From: Kroppenstedtia sanguinis
GTDB taxonomy: Bacteria > Bacillota > Bacilli > Thermoactinomycetales > DSM-45169
NCBI RefSeq assembly: GCF_050433445.1
Contig: NZ_JBNPXF010000019.1
Coordinates: 1-64,000 of the forward strand
Direction: 5' to 3'
DNA: 64,000 bases
Part shown: piece after piece, positions 16,343 through 25,311 of the stretch
Layout of the letters: each line of letters opens with the position of its first letter
Numbering within the stretch: the first letter of the stretch is position 1
The notes under the pieces: generated by a model
What the model was told of the DNA's origin: nothing
The model's database searches: none
Seen by the model: only the letters and a program-made list of their open reading frames with translations
Translations under genes and position numbers: made by a program

Positions 16343-16857
16343 GCTTTCTTCATTTAACCTTGACCTTGGACCCCTTGCCTCCAGAGTTGAACAACCGTCT
16401 TTCATCCCCCCGCACTTTGCCAGGAGTCCGTTTTTTCAGACTCGTGGAAGTTCCTGATGACGAAGCTTGCCGTCAGCGTCTGTACCCCCTGGTCCGAGAA
16501 GGAGTTCTGGACGATCCTGGACACCAGGGCGGTTTTGAGAGCTATGATGAATTTTGTGAAAGGATTTATTCCCGTTCCTATCGGGATCACGCCGCCACCC
16601 AGTTTCTCGCCGCCTCGGAGGAAGAATGGGTCGGATTGTGCAGTCTCACTCTCAAGGGAGACAAAACCGCACGCGCCGGTCTGACTGTGGTGAAACAATC
16701 GGGTCGCGGGCAAGGCATCGCCACGGAACTGAAACGTCGGTCCATCCTCGCTTGCCTAAATCACGGAGTTCGCAGGGTCACCACTCGGGTTCACGAGACC
16801 AATGTCCCTATGCTGACCATCAATCGACATCTCGGTTTTACCGAAGAGACCGGTTAA
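16339..16857 (+). CDS. GNAT-family N-acetyltransferase
   Basis: The 172-aa protein has the acetyl-CoA loop GRGQGIATELKRRSILACL (residues about 122-140). The C-terminal strand-helix pair VTTRVHETNVPMLTINRHLGF is typical of GNAT enzymes. The acceptor is unknown. The TTG start is supported by GGGAGG 8 nt upstream and overlaps the stop of the HIT remnant (TTGA), which suggests translational coupling when the HIT gene was intact. Confidence 0.88.
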   Translation: MSFLHLTLTLDPLPPELNNRLSSPRTLPGVRFFRLVEVPDDEACRQRLYPLVREGVLDDPGHQGGFESYDEFCERIYSRSYRDHAATQFLAASEEEWVGLCSLTLKGDKTARAGLTVVKQSGRGQGIATELKRRSILACLNHGVRRVTTRVHETNVPMLTINRHLGFTEETG

Positions 16858-16883
16858 CTCCTTTTCAAGGGGGAAAAACATCC

Positions 16884-17819
16884 ATGATCATCGAGGATCC
16901 AGTCTACGGCCGGTGGAAAGTGGAAGAAGTGCTGGGAGAGTTGATTCACTCCCCACCAGTTCAACGCTTGCAAAAAATCCATCAAGGCGGGGCGGCCCAT
17001 CTGGTCCACTCCGCCTGGAACGTCACCCGGTTTGAACACTCAGTGGGAGTGATGCTGTTGATCCGGCATTTAGGTGGTTCACTGGAAGAGCAGGTCGCCG
17101 GTTTGCTCCACGATGTCTCTCATACCGCTTTTTCCCATGTAGTCGACATCGTCGTCGCCTCTCCTGAGGAGGATTTCCACGACCGATTTTTAGAGACCCT
17201 GATCCGCCAGTCGGAGATTCCCGCCATTCTTGCAAAGCACAACCTTCACCTGGACTCCATCCTGGATCGCTCCCGCTGGTCCCTGCTGGAACAATCTATT
17301 CCCGATCTGTGTGCCGACCGGATCGACTACACCCTGAGAGATCGGTATCACTACGATCATATGGACCCACAATCCATCTCATGGTTTCTCGATCAGCTGA
17401 TCGTTAGTGAGGAAAAGATCTGCCTATCTTCAGTGAAAGCCGGAGAATGGTTCACAGAGCTGTATTACCGGGAAGTGATCGACTTTTTCCAGCATCCTTT
17501 AAATGTCTATGCCTACAAGCAATTGGCCACTACATTGAGAAAGGCGCTTGATGAAGGCAGCCTAACCCTGGCTGACCTGTTCACTGACGATGAAACCATA
17601 CTGCAAAAACTTCGCTCCCACGGGAACGAAGAGGTCCAAACCCTGTTGAACTCGATTCATCCCAGGGTGACCGTGGCGAAAAACTACCCACGCCATCATC
17701 GAGGGAAACTCCGCTGGATCGATCCCTTGATCCAATGGGAAGGGCGACCGGTCCGTGGGTCTGTGCTGTCAGAGCGGATCCGGGAGATGAATAAAGGTGT
17801 GATGCAGAGCTATGGATAA
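16884..17819 (+). CDS. HD-domain phosphohydrolase
   Basis: The 311-aa protein has the metal-binding HD pattern. It shows RFEHSVGVMLLIRHLGG, AGLLHDVSHTAFSHVVD and later CADRIDYTLRDRYHY, giving the H...HD...D ligand set. This arrangement is that of dGTPase-like/YwfO HD hydrolases. The ATG at 16884 has AAGGGGG upstream; the longer open frame overlaps the acetyltransferase gene and is not used. Substrate (nucleotide or other phosphoester) is not determined. Confidence 0.88.
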   Translation: MIIEDPVYGRWKVEEVLGELIHSPPVQRLQKIHQGGAAHLVHSAWNVTRFEHSVGVMLLIRHLGGSLEEQVAGLLHDVSHTAFSHVVDIVVASPEEDFHDRFLETLIRQSEIPAILAKHNLHLDSILDRSRWSLLEQSIPDLCADRIDYTLRDRYHYDHMDPQSISWFLDQLIVSEEKICLSSVKAGEWFTELYYREVIDFFQHPLNVYAYKQLATTLRKALDEGSLTLADLFTDDETILQKLRSHGNEEVQTLLNSIHPRVTVAKNYPRHHRGKLRWIDPLIQWEGRPVRGSVLSERIREMNKGVMQSYG

Positions 17820-17828
17820 ACCCGAACA

Positions 17829-17923
17829 GGAGGGTGGGGATGACTTTGGCTCGCCAGAACAACTGAAGGATTAGTGAAACCCCATCCCCACCCTCCAAGA
17901 CCGATGTAAATCACAACACTTCT
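17829..17923 (+). repeat. Decayed repeat related to 41.51-41.60 kb
   Basis: The segment from about 17841 to 17923 ends CCGATGTAAATCACAACAC. It aligns at roughly 80% identity with the minus strand of 41510-41596 (estimated by eye). It also holds a perfect 14-bp inverted repeat, GGAGGGTGGGGATG (17829-17842) / CATCCCCACCCTCC (17883-17896). No T-run follows, so it is not a terminator. Confidence 0.6.
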
Positions 17924-17992
17924 AAAGCCTGTCCAGTCCATCAGTATCCCATGGGAAAAGAAAAGGGGGCCTGTGTGACTGGCGGAGAGATC

Positions 17993-18026
17993 CTTTGCAC
18001 CCATCGGGCACAAGTCTCGCCAACTG
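17993..18026 (+). repeat. Fragment of the interspersed repeat's variable module
   Basis: TTTGCACCCATCGGGCACAA and the following GTCTCGCCA match, with one change, the module inside the repeat copies at 52.4 kb (inverted) and 62.5 kb. No repeat ends are found around it, so it looks like a relic. Confidence 0.6.
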
Positions 18027-18030
18027 GGCT

Positions 18031-18060
18031 AAAAAACGCAGGGGATGCCATCCGTCCCCT
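18031..18060 (-). terminator. Terminator of the two-component operon
   Basis: The minus strand reads AGGGGA (18060-18055), a loop, TCCCCT (18045-18040), then GCG and TTTTTT. It lies just after the histidine kinase stop. Confidence 0.8.
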
Positions 18061-18066
18061 CCCTAG

Positions 18067-19539
18067 TCAGCCTCCCTGCCTAGCCAAGGGCAAGCGGATG
18101 TGGAATTGAATCTCTCCCTCCACCCCCTCGACATGGATCTCTCCGCCGTGGAGTTCGGTTGCGCTGTGGGCAATGGCGAGGCCCAGGCCGGATCCTCCTT
18201 TCCCCCTGGATGCATCTCCCATGACAAAAGTGTCAAAGAGGCGCTCCAGCAAGGCGGGATCCAGATCATCCACCGGATTAGCGACCCTGATTTTAGCCCA
18301 ATCCCCTTCCCGGATGGCGTGTACCTGGATCGGACCTCCAGCTCCGTGACGGAGGGCGTTATCAAGCAAATTTCCGAACAGACGAACCAACAAGGAGGGA
18401 TCTCCGGTCAACATCAGGGGATCATCGGGCAGTTCAGTTTTTAGTTGAATCCCCTTTGCTTCCGCCGACACAGAAGCCTCTTCCACCAGTTGTTCCAACA
18501 GGCGGGTGAGGGAGATCCGCTCTCTCTGCATCTGTGTGTCAGGATGGGTCAGTTTGGCATACTCAAACAGGTCGTCAATCAACCGTTGCAACCCCTGGGC
18601 TTTACTGAGGGCAATTCCGCCATAGCGGAGAAGTTCCTCCCGCTCTGCATCAGGGTTGTCCCGCATCACCTGCAAATAGCCGATCATAGAGGTGAGCGGA
18701 CTTCGCAAGTCGTGGGAGATATTGGTGATCAGTTCCATCCGATTTTGCTCCCATGCCCGTTCCCGCTCTCGGGCGGTTTCCAGACGAGCAGCCATCTGAT
18801 TGATATTAGAAGTGAGAGAAGCCAGTTCATCCTGCCCTCTTTCCTTCAAACGCAAGGAAAAATCCCCTTCGGCGATCCGATCCATCCCCTGGGCCAGAGC
18901 TCGGATCTGCCCCAGCTTGCCCCGAGTCAACCAAACAAAGGTCAACAAAAAACCGAGAATACCGATCACCAAGCTCAAAACGGGATTGCCGATCTCATAG
19001 GTGATCGGTCTCCCTTTCACCCTCTTCACGCCGAAAAGGTAATATTCTTCCCCGAGATGTGTAAAGGGATAAACCGCAGCGATCTCTCGCGACTCTGGTC
19101 GGTCCCCAGGTTCTTCATCCTGAGTCTCCACCTGTCTCAAAAACCGATGAAGATCCATCCTGTGTTCCGATAGATTTCCGGCACCCATGAGTACCCGTCC
19201 CTCTCCGTCTGTTAGGGCATAGGATAAGGACGAATCCGATATCAGTTCATTGAGACGCTCTTCCTCCCCCTCCAACTGATCCAGAGGGACCTCCTGACTC
19301 CGTGTTAACTTCACTGTCAACTGTTGAAGCTCCTCCCTCACCTCTTCGGCAGAAGGGTAGTAGTATTTGGTCTCATGGGTGACTCCGAATCCTGTCAATT
19401 TCCCGTACAACCATAGGGACTGAGGCAGAAGAATTGCGACCAGTAGCGCGAGAAAGACAAACCCCGCCATCTGCGCACGCAGACTGGATGTGACCCATCT
19501 GGAAAGGGCAACCACCCACCGTCGGACCCACTTAACCAT
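18067..19539 (-). CDS. Membrane sensor histidine kinase
   Basis: The protein of about 490 aa has two membrane helices: residues about 23-43, and LVIGILGFLLTFVWL near 175-195. They flank an extracytoplasmic sensor region. Then come a HAMP segment (IAEGDFSLRL...DELASLTSNIN), the phospho-acceptor box NISHDLRSPLTSMIGYL, the N box LFGNLLDNALRHG and the ATP lid GGSGLGLAIAHS. The ATG at 19539 overlaps the regulator's stop (ATGGTTAA), so the pair is translationally coupled. The signal is unknown. Confidence 0.93.
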   Translation of the reverse strand: MVKWVRRWVVALSRWVTSSLRAQMAGFVFLALLVAILLPQSLWLYGKLTGFGVTHETKYYYPSAEEVREELQQLTVKLTRSQEVPLDQLEGEEERLNELISDSSLSYALTDGEGRVLMGAGNLSEHRMDLHRFLRQVETQDEEPGDRPESREIAAVYPFTHLGEEYYLFGVKRVKGRPITYEIGNPVLSLVIGILGFLLTFVWLTRGKLGQIRALAQGMDRIAEGDFSLRLKERGQDELASLTSNINQMAARLETARERERAWEQNRMELITNISHDLRSPLTSMIGYLQVMRDNPDAEREELLRYGGIALSKAQGLQRLIDDLFEYAKLTHPDTQMQRERISLTRLLEQLVEEASVSAEAKGIQLKTELPDDPLMLTGDPSLLVRLFGNLLDNALRHGAGGPIQVHAIREGDWAKIRVANPVDDLDPALLERLFDTFVMGDASRGKGGSGLGLAIAHSATELHGGEIHVEGVEGEIQFHIRLPLARQGG

Positions 19540-20251
19540 GTCGATCTGGCATCCCCGCCTCCGCCTTATATCCAACCCCCCACACCGTTTTTATCACAGA
19601 GGGGTTACGGGGATCCCATTCCACCTTTTCCCGGATTTTACGGATATGAACCATCACCGTGTTGGCGGAGACCAGCATAGGCTCCCCCCAAACTTGTTCA
19701 TATAGCTCTTCAGAGGGAAAAACCACCCCCGGACGGCGAGCCAGCAGGAGAAGGATGTCAAATTCCCTGGGGGTCAAGTGCACCTCCCGTCCTTCCTTGC
19801 GCACCAGACGACGCGCTGGATCAATCGTTAGATGCTGTAGCTGGAACACACTCTCCTCCTTTGGGGACATCGGCTGAAACAATCTGGAACGACGCAGTTG
19901 GGCTTTAATCCGGGCCACCAATTCCAGTGGATTGAAAGGTTTGGTCACATAATCATCCGCACCCACAGAGAGGCCCTCGATTTTATCCAGGTCCTCCACC
20001 TTCGCCGTCAGCATGATGACAGGCATCTGATGTCGCTCCCTCAGATGGATGCAGACTTGTAGCCCATCCATATCAGGCATCATCCGGTCCAGGACGACCA
20101 AATCGACGGAATGCCTCTCCACCAGCTCCAAGGCCTGTTTTCCATCGGATGCTTGCAGGATTTCGTACCCTTCGTTTCTGAGGTAAAGCTGAATCATCTC
20201 CCGAAGCTCCCGGTCATCATCCACAATGAGAACAGTTGTCGCCCGATTCAT
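19532..20251 (-). CDS. OmpR-family response regulator
   Basis: The 239-aa regulator has a receiver domain (residues 1-120) with acidic residues D11-D13, phospho-acceptor D55 (LDRMMPD), T82 and K104. An OmpR/PhoB winged-helix DNA-binding domain follows (LTPREFDILLLLARRPGVVF, then ANTVMVHIRKIREKVE and TVWGVGYK). It is the partner of the kinase that overlaps its 3' end. The regulon cannot be told from this window. Confidence 0.95.
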   Translation of the reverse strand: MNRATTVLIVDDDRELREMIQLYLRNEGYEILQASDGKQALELVERHSVDLVVLDRMMPDMDGLQVCIHLRERHQMPVIMLTAKVEDLDKIEGLSVGADDYVTKPFNPLELVARIKAQLRRSRLFQPMSPKEESVFQLQHLTIDPARRLVRKEGREVHLTPREFDILLLLARRPGVVFPSEELYEQVWGEPMLVSANTVMVHIRKIREKVEWDPRNPSVIKTVWGVGYKAEAGMPDRHG

Positions 20252-20272
20252 GATCCTCCCCCTTTCCCGGAA

Positions 20273-20440
20273 TCAAGCCGTCCAGTCCATAAATCTCCGC
20301 TTCGAAGATGGTTCGGGTTTTAATCTTTCATTCCTCTCTTTTTTATCATCGATGTACCCGATATACAAACCCACTTTCAAACATGCAAACACCGGTACGA
20401 TCACTGTCATGGTCCAGCGAAAGATTTCTTGTGCCACCAA
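20273..20440 (-). CDS. Possible small single-span membrane protein
   Basis: The 55-aa frame starts at a TTG with GGGGGAGG 7 nt upstream. It has one hydrophobic helix (WTMTVIVPVFACLKVGLYIG) followed by a charged tail (DDKKERNERLK). It lies between the DedA and regulator genes on the same strand. I do not recognise a family; the well-placed ribosome site and membrane profile are the only support. Confidence 0.4.
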   Translation of the reverse strand: MVAQEIFRWTMTVIVPVFACLKVGLYIGYIDDKKERNERLKPEPSSKRRFMDWTA

Positions 20441-20477
20441 CCAAATTCCTCCCCCTTTATCCATCCTTCAGCCGTTT

Positions 20478-21095
20478 TCACATCCAATCGCTCTCCTCTG
20501 GGAGCCGCCGCATACGGAGAGACCCGATTCTCCAAATCATCCACAATCCCACGATCAATAGCGCAGCTCCCCCCACCAGAAATCCATTTAAATCCGACAG
20601 AGAAACGAGATTTCCTGCTTGGCCCGCGACTCTCCCCAAAAAGAAAAAGACCCCGGTCCATACCAGGCCTGTCCCGTAGGAATAAAGTGCATACAATCGG
20701 AAGGGCATCCGGCCACATCCGGCCAGATAGGGGGCTACATGGCGCACACCCGGTATAAAATAACTGAAGCTGAGTCCCACTCCTCCATATTTTCTGATGA
20801 TTTCTTCTGACCGTTTTAACAGCTGCTTTCTCTTCCCCTTTCTCACGAGACGGTGCAGGAGGGGAGAAGCCCATCGGCCCACCACATATCCCAGACTGAG
20901 CCCGGAGACCACTCCCATATAAGTGACGAGGAAAGAGGGAACAGGCGCCAAAAGTCCCATGGAAGAGACAAGCCCCCCTGTCATCACCACGGTTTCATCG
21001 GGAACAGGCATACCGATAATCCCCAACCACAAGCAAAAAAACAGTGCCATATAACCGACTTCCGAAATCCAGTGTACCCACTCCTCTACTTCCAT
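20478..21095 (-). CDS. DedA-family membrane protein
   Basis: The 205-aa protein has about five hydrophobic segments and the DedA signatures: GMPVPDETVVMTGGLVSS near the N-terminus, a glycine-rich GLSLGYVVGRWAS and FSYFIPGVRHVAPYLAGCGRM with the conserved F-x-R-x-P-like loop. DedA/SNARE-associated proteins move lipids across the membrane. The ATG at 21095 has GAGGAGG 8 nt upstream that overlaps the stop of the methyltransferase gene, so the two are coupled. Confidence 0.92.
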   Translation of the reverse strand: MEVEEWVHWISEVGYMALFFCLWLGIIGMPVPDETVVMTGGLVSSMGLLAPVPSFLVTYMGVVSGLSLGYVVGRWASPLLHRLVRKGKRKQLLKRSEEIIRKYGGVGLSFSYFIPGVRHVAPYLAGCGRMPFRLYALYSYGTGLVWTGVFFFLGRVAGQAGNLVSLSDLNGFLVGGAALLIVGLWMIWRIGSLRMRRLPEESDWM

Positions 21096-21108
21096 CCCAC
21101 AGCCCTCC

Positions 21109-21675
21109 TCATCGGATCGGTTCCCGGCAGATATAGATAAAGGCAGGCGGAAGATTCCAAGGAACAAAGCAGACCCTTACATCTCGAAACCGTTCACCCA
21201 AGAGTTTTTTCATTTGCGGGGTATACTGATACGCCGTAAATACCCCGTTCTGTGTCAATCCATCCCGCACTTGATCCAAAATGGAGACTCTGGCATCCTC
21301 CGAAAAATTGGCGAAGGGCAGTGAAGAAAAGATCACATCGGCCCCGGCCACTCCCCGGTTCTTCATCGCACCCCTCAGAATCTCCGCTTCCGCAACATGG
21401 TGAAATTCGGGATAATCCTGGCGCAACGCGATCTGAAGTACTGGATCCTTCTCAAAAATGAACGCCATTGCATCCGATGGCAACCATCGCTTCAGCTCCC
21501 GAGTAACCACACCGGTCCCTGCACCCAATTCCACCGCGATCCGAACCTCATTCCATGGTATCGGCTCCAACATCGCCTGTACCAATTGTCTGGAACTAGG
21601 AGTGACACTCCCAATCCGAAGTGGAGACCGAAAAAAACGGAGTAGGAATTTTCCACGGTCGGCAAAATAATTCAT
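21109..21675 (-). CDS. SAM-dependent methyltransferase, possibly phospholipid N-methyltransferase-like
   Basis: The 188-aa protein begins FADRGKFLLRFFRSPLRIGS and VTPSSRQL. It then has the SAM-binding motif AVELGAGTGVVTRELKRWL and a later VIFSSLPFANF segment. This order is seen in phosphatidylethanolamine/rRNA-dimethylase-like enzymes. Coupling to a DedA lipid transporter gene favours a lipid substrate, but that is an inference. GAAGGGAG precedes the ATG. Confidence 0.78.
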   Translation of the reverse strand: MNYFADRGKFLLRFFRSPLRIGSVTPSSRQLVQAMLEPIPWNEVRIAVELGAGTGVVTRELKRWLPSDAMAFIFEKDPVLQIALRQDYPEFHHVAEAEILRGAMKNRGVAGADVIFSSLPFANFSEDARVSILDQVRDGLTQNGVFTAYQYTPQMKKLLGERFRDVRVCFVPWNLPPAFIYICREPIR

Positions 21676-21843
21676 TCAATCAGCTCCCTTCAGAAGACAT
21701 CATAGGGGGAAATGCTGAAGGAAACAGGGGATCCATTCTTATGATTTTCTTAATCCTGTTTCGCCATCGGATATAACAACCCCTCCCATGTTCTAGATCA
21801 GACCCGGCGGGGAGATCAGGTTTACCTACATTCCGATGCCATC

Positions 21844-22719
21844 TCACTTCAGATCTTCCCGCCCCAAGTTTCCACCATTGAATTCCACCGATGGCATAGC
21901 CACCGATTCATCAGGTACCCCGTACACATTCTTTTTTCCCTCCTGACGAACCCACTGCAGAAAGACATGCCCCATGCCAGTCCCATAAGCGATCTCCTGG
22001 ATGATTTTCATCACCACTCCGCCCAACTGTTGATCATTGTGGGGGGAAAGAATGGGAAAAAGCCGGGTTCCCTCATAGGAAGCAAACAGCAACCCATCGG
22101 AAAAGATAATCAAGGCACAGGCCGGGGTTAGGAGCATCCCTGCAGCGGCGAGATATGCCAACTTCTTCAGGGGTTGCAACACCCGTTCCTCTGCCAACGG
22201 GGTGAGCACAGGCCACCACATCAAGCCTGCCGTCAAGATCAGGACGATGTGTGATAGCAACTGATACAGCTCATCCCCCATCAAAAAATCGAACACCCGC
22301 GGGAGATGGTAGACGGAAAACAGTCCGTTGAAAAGAAGCAACGCAACCACAGGGCGACGACCCCATACCGACCATTTTTTGAAGGGAAAGCTTTGAAGCC
22401 AATGGCGCCACATCCAGTCCGGGATTCCCCGGATCATCAGAGGGGGCACGATCAAATAGAGAATCGACTGTTGTAACATATGAACACTGAACAATTCGTG
22501 CCCAATCGCCTCCATCGGGCTGCCCAGTGCGAGGTAAAAGAGAATCAATCCTGTGAGAAACAGCATTTTTCTTCCCGGGGAAACCGGCTCCCAACCGATC
22601 TGAGGTTTTCTTTGGGGGCCTGTTGCCGCCAGATACCAACCGCCGAGCGCAACCATTGTCAGGTTGAGCCCCACATTCCACAATTCCCGAGTCAGAATCG
22701 CCCCGATCAGAGCATCCAT
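21844..22719 (-). CDS. ctaG: Cytochrome c oxidase assembly factor CtaG
   Basis: The 291-aa membrane protein has about seven helices and the caa3_CtaG pattern: GSPMEAIGHELFSVHMLQQS, VPPLMIRGIPDWMWR, LSHIVLILTAGLMWWPVL and SPHNDQQLGG. CtaG is needed to form active caa3 oxidase, probably in copper delivery. GGGGGAAG precedes the chosen ATG. It is the last gene of cluster 1 (ctaB-ctaC-ctaD-ctaE-ctaG), in the place that ctaF holds in cluster 2. Confidence 0.93.
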   Translation of the reverse strand: MDALIGAILTRELWNVGLNLTMVALGGWYLAATGPQRKPQIGWEPVSPGRKMLFLTGLILFYLALGSPMEAIGHELFSVHMLQQSILYLIVPPLMIRGIPDWMWRHWLQSFPFKKWSVWGRRPVVALLLFNGLFSVYHLPRVFDFLMGDELYQLLSHIVLILTAGLMWWPVLTPLAEERVLQPLKKLAYLAAAGMLLTPACALIIFSDGLLFASYEGTRLFPILSPHNDQQLGGVVMKIIQEIAYGTGMGHVFLQWVRQEGKKNVYGVPDESVAMPSVEFNGGNLGREDLK

Positions 22720-22743
22720 CACTCTTCCCCCTTCCACCTTTTT

Positions 22744-23370
22744 TCAGGTAACCATTCCCATCAGGTAAACCACCGTGAAGATAAAGATCCAGACCACATC
22801 GATAAAGTGCCAGTACAGGCTGGCCAGATAAAACTTCGGAGCTGTGTGCACCGTAATTCCTTTTTTGGCTCCCTGAATCACCAATCCCAAAATCCACAGA
22901 ACACCGAACAACACGTGAGCCCCGTGGGTTCCCAACAACAGGTAAAAGGAAGAGGCAAAAGCACTCCCGCTCAAGATGTGTCCCGCATGGACATACTCCA
23001 TAAATTCGTAGGATTCCAGAACGAGAAAGGCTGCCCCCAACAAAATCGTCACCCGAAACCAGAACAGCATTTTTTTGGAGTCATGGGCATGCATGCTCAT
23101 GATCCCCAACACACTGGTTAAACTGCTGACCAACAGGATCAGGGTGGAAATGGCCACCATCGGCAATTGAAACAACTCATGGGAGGCGGGACCGTTCATG
23201 TGAGATCCCTTCAAGGCAACATAAGCTCCCATTTCCGTCGCAAACAGGGTCGATTCCGCCGCCAGAAACAACCAGAATCCCACGATTTTATTTTTACCTT
23301 CCAATGTGGCTTTTTCCGGCTCGGCGGGAATCCCTCCCGCCACCGAAGCAGTCTTCTCTTCAATCTTCAT
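22744..23370 (-). CDS. ctaE: Cytochrome c oxidase subunit III (cluster 1)
   Basis: The 208-aa protein has five membrane helices. It shows the short-form subunit III pattern KIVGFWLFLAAESTLFATEM, then LLLGTHGAHVLFGVLWILGL and the C-terminal YWHFIDVVWIFIFTVVYL. Its ATG overlaps the ctaD stop (TGATG). It has the same architecture as the cluster 2 copy, but the N-terminal tail differs. Confidence 0.96.
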   Translation of the reverse strand: MKIEEKTASVAGGIPAEPEKATLEGKNKIVGFWLFLAAESTLFATEMGAYVALKGSHMNGPASHELFQLPMVAISTLILLVSSLTSVLGIMSMHAHDSKKMLFWFRVTILLGAAFLVLESYEFMEYVHAGHILSGSAFASSFYLLLGTHGAHVLFGVLWILGLVIQGAKKGITVHTAPKFYLASLYWHFIDVVWIFIFTVVYLMGMVT

Positions 23371-25280
23371 CAGCTGTCCACTCCCTGTCCTTTCAATTCA
23401 TCAGGCTGAAGGTGATATCCGTGATCCTCCTGAAAGGAACGGACATACATCATAATGAACACGACCACCAATCCCAAAGCGCCGACCTGCCAACTGTGAA
23501 ACACGAACCCGAACCCGGAGATGAAGAATCCCACAGCCATGATAAAAGGCAGATGGGAGGGAGAGGGCATGTGGATCAGACCCAGCGGTTCCGCCGGCTT
23601 CAGCTTGCCGTCCCCATGAACCTTTTCCAGCCACCAGGCATCCAACCCCCTCACCCGGGGAGTCTGAGCAAAGTTATAGACCGGGGGCGGAGAGGAAACC
23701 GCCCACTCCAGGGTACGTCCGTCCCAGGGATCTGCATCGGCTTGCTTCCCCTTTCGAAGGGTCCAAACCACGTTGTAAAGTAGAATCAAGACTCCGATCG
23801 TCATCAGGAATGTCCCGATCGTACTCGCCAGATTGCCCGTTTCAAATCCTTTGTTCGCTTCAAAGGTAAACACTCTGCGGGGCATGCCGTTCAACCCCAG
23901 GAAATGCTGCGGGAAAAAGGCCAGGTGTATACCCAGATAGAAGAACCAGAAGCTCCATTTTCCCAGTTTTTCGTTGAGAACCCTGCCGAACATCTTGGGC
24001 CACCAGTAGTAGAATCCGGCCAGCATTCCCATCACAGTTCCCCCGATGATGACATAGTGAAAGTGGGCCACCACAAAGTAAGTGTCATGAAATTGCAGGT
24101 CAGCCGGAACCGTTGCCAGCATCACCCCGGTCACTCCTCCCATGACAAAGGTGACAATAAATCCGGCGGCATAGAGCATCGCTGTGGTGAATCGGATTCG
24201 CCCACCCCACATCGTGAACAGCCAGTTGAATATCTTGATCCCTGTGGGAACGGCGATGGCCATGGTGGAGATGGCAAAGATGGAGTTGGCCACCGGGCCC
24301 AAACCCACAGTAAACATGTGGTGCACCCAGACCATAAAGCCCAGGAAGCCGATCAGAACCGTGGCAAACACCATGGAGTTGTAACCGAACAAACGCTTTT
24401 TGGAGAAGGTGGGGATCACCTCGGAAAAAACTCCGAAAGCCGGAAGGATCAAGAGATAAACCTCAGGGTGACCAAAGATCCAGAAGATGTGTTGCCAGAC
24501 GGTGACATTTCCCCCACCCGCCGTTGAGAAGAAAGTGGCGCCGAAGATCCGGTCAAACATCATCATGAACAATCCCGCCGTCAACGGGGGAAAAGCAAAC
24601 ATGATGATCGCCGACGTCACAAATGTGGTCCAGGTGAACAACGGCAGGCGCAGATAGGACATCCCTGGAGCCCGCATATTGACGATTGTGGTGATAAAGT
24701 TGATGGCGCTGATCAATGTCCCGATCCCGGAGATTTGCAGACCGAGCACATAATAGTTGACCCCGGGGCCCGGACTGTAATCATTCAGGGCCAAGGTGGC
24801 ATAGTTGGTCCATCCGGCATCAGGTGCCCCTCCGAAAATCCAGCTCAGATTGAGAAGCAGCCCACCGGATACATACAGCCAGTAACCCAGGGAGTTGAGA
24901 AAGGGGAAAGCAACATCCCGGGCCCCGATCTGCAGTGGAACAATAAAGTTCATCAACGCAAACAGAATGGGCAGAGCCACCAGAAAGAGCATGGTTGTAC
25001 CATGCATGGTCGTCAATTGGTTATATGTGTCCCCCACAATGAACGCATTGTTGGGGACCATCAACTGAATCCGGATCAGAAGCGCCTCCAGCCCCGCCAC
25101 GGCGAAAAAGAAGCCGCCAGAAATCAGATAGAGAATCCCGATCCGCTTGTGGTCCACTGTGGTGATCCAACTCCACAGATCGCTTTGTTGCATCCGTTCC
25201 AGAAATCTTTTGTTGTACCCTCCGGTCAGAATAGCCCCGAGGAACAAAACCAAAATGAGTATGATGATCAGGGTGGCCAA
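23370..25280 (-). CDS. ctaD: Cytochrome c oxidase subunit I (cluster 1, caa3 type)
   Basis: The 636-aa haem-copper oxidase catalytic subunit carries TTMHGTTMLFLVA (haem a ligand), FGHPEVYLLILPAFG with the cross-linked His-Tyr pair, VWVHHMFTVGL (CuB histidines) and HDTYFVVAHFHYV (haem a3 and a ligands). It receives electrons from CtaC and reduces oxygen to water while pumping protons. The C-terminal extension with extra helices is typical of caa3 enzymes. An N-terminal helix (residues 1-21) precedes the usual 'TTVDHKRIG' start; both CtaD copies share it. Translation begins at TTG with GGGAGGGAG upstream. Confidence 0.97.
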   Translation of the reverse strand: MATLIIILILVLFLGAILTGGYNKRFLERMQQSDLWSWITTVDHKRIGILYLISGGFFFAVAGLEALLIRIQLMVPNNAFIVGDTYNQLTTMHGTTMLFLVALPILFALMNFIVPLQIGARDVAFPFLNSLGYWLYVSGGLLLNLSWIFGGAPDAGWTNYATLALNDYSPGPGVNYYVLGLQISGIGTLISAINFITTIVNMRAPGMSYLRLPLFTWTTFVTSAIIMFAFPPLTAGLFMMMFDRIFGATFFSTAGGGNVTVWQHIFWIFGHPEVYLLILPAFGVFSEVIPTFSKKRLFGYNSMVFATVLIGFLGFMVWVHHMFTVGLGPVANSIFAISTMAIAVPTGIKIFNWLFTMWGGRIRFTTAMLYAAGFIVTFVMGGVTGVMLATVPADLQFHDTYFVVAHFHYVIIGGTVMGMLAGFYYWWPKMFGRVLNEKLGKWSFWFFYLGIHLAFFPQHFLGLNGMPRRVFTFEANKGFETGNLASTIGTFLMTIGVLILLYNVVWTLRKGKQADADPWDGRTLEWAVSSPPPVYNFAQTPRVRGLDAWWLEKVHGDGKLKPAEPLGLIHMPSPSHLPFIMAVGFFISGFGFVFHSWQVGALGLVVVFIMMYVRSFQEDHGYHLQPDELKGQGVDS

Positions 25281-25311
25281 GGAACTCCCTCCTTCGATCT
25301 ACTGTATTGGT

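Noticed and set aside
17829..17896. Perfect 14-bp inverted repeat as terminator of the HD hydrolase gene
   Set aside because: There is no T-run on either side and the loop is 40 nt; it falls inside a relic repeat.
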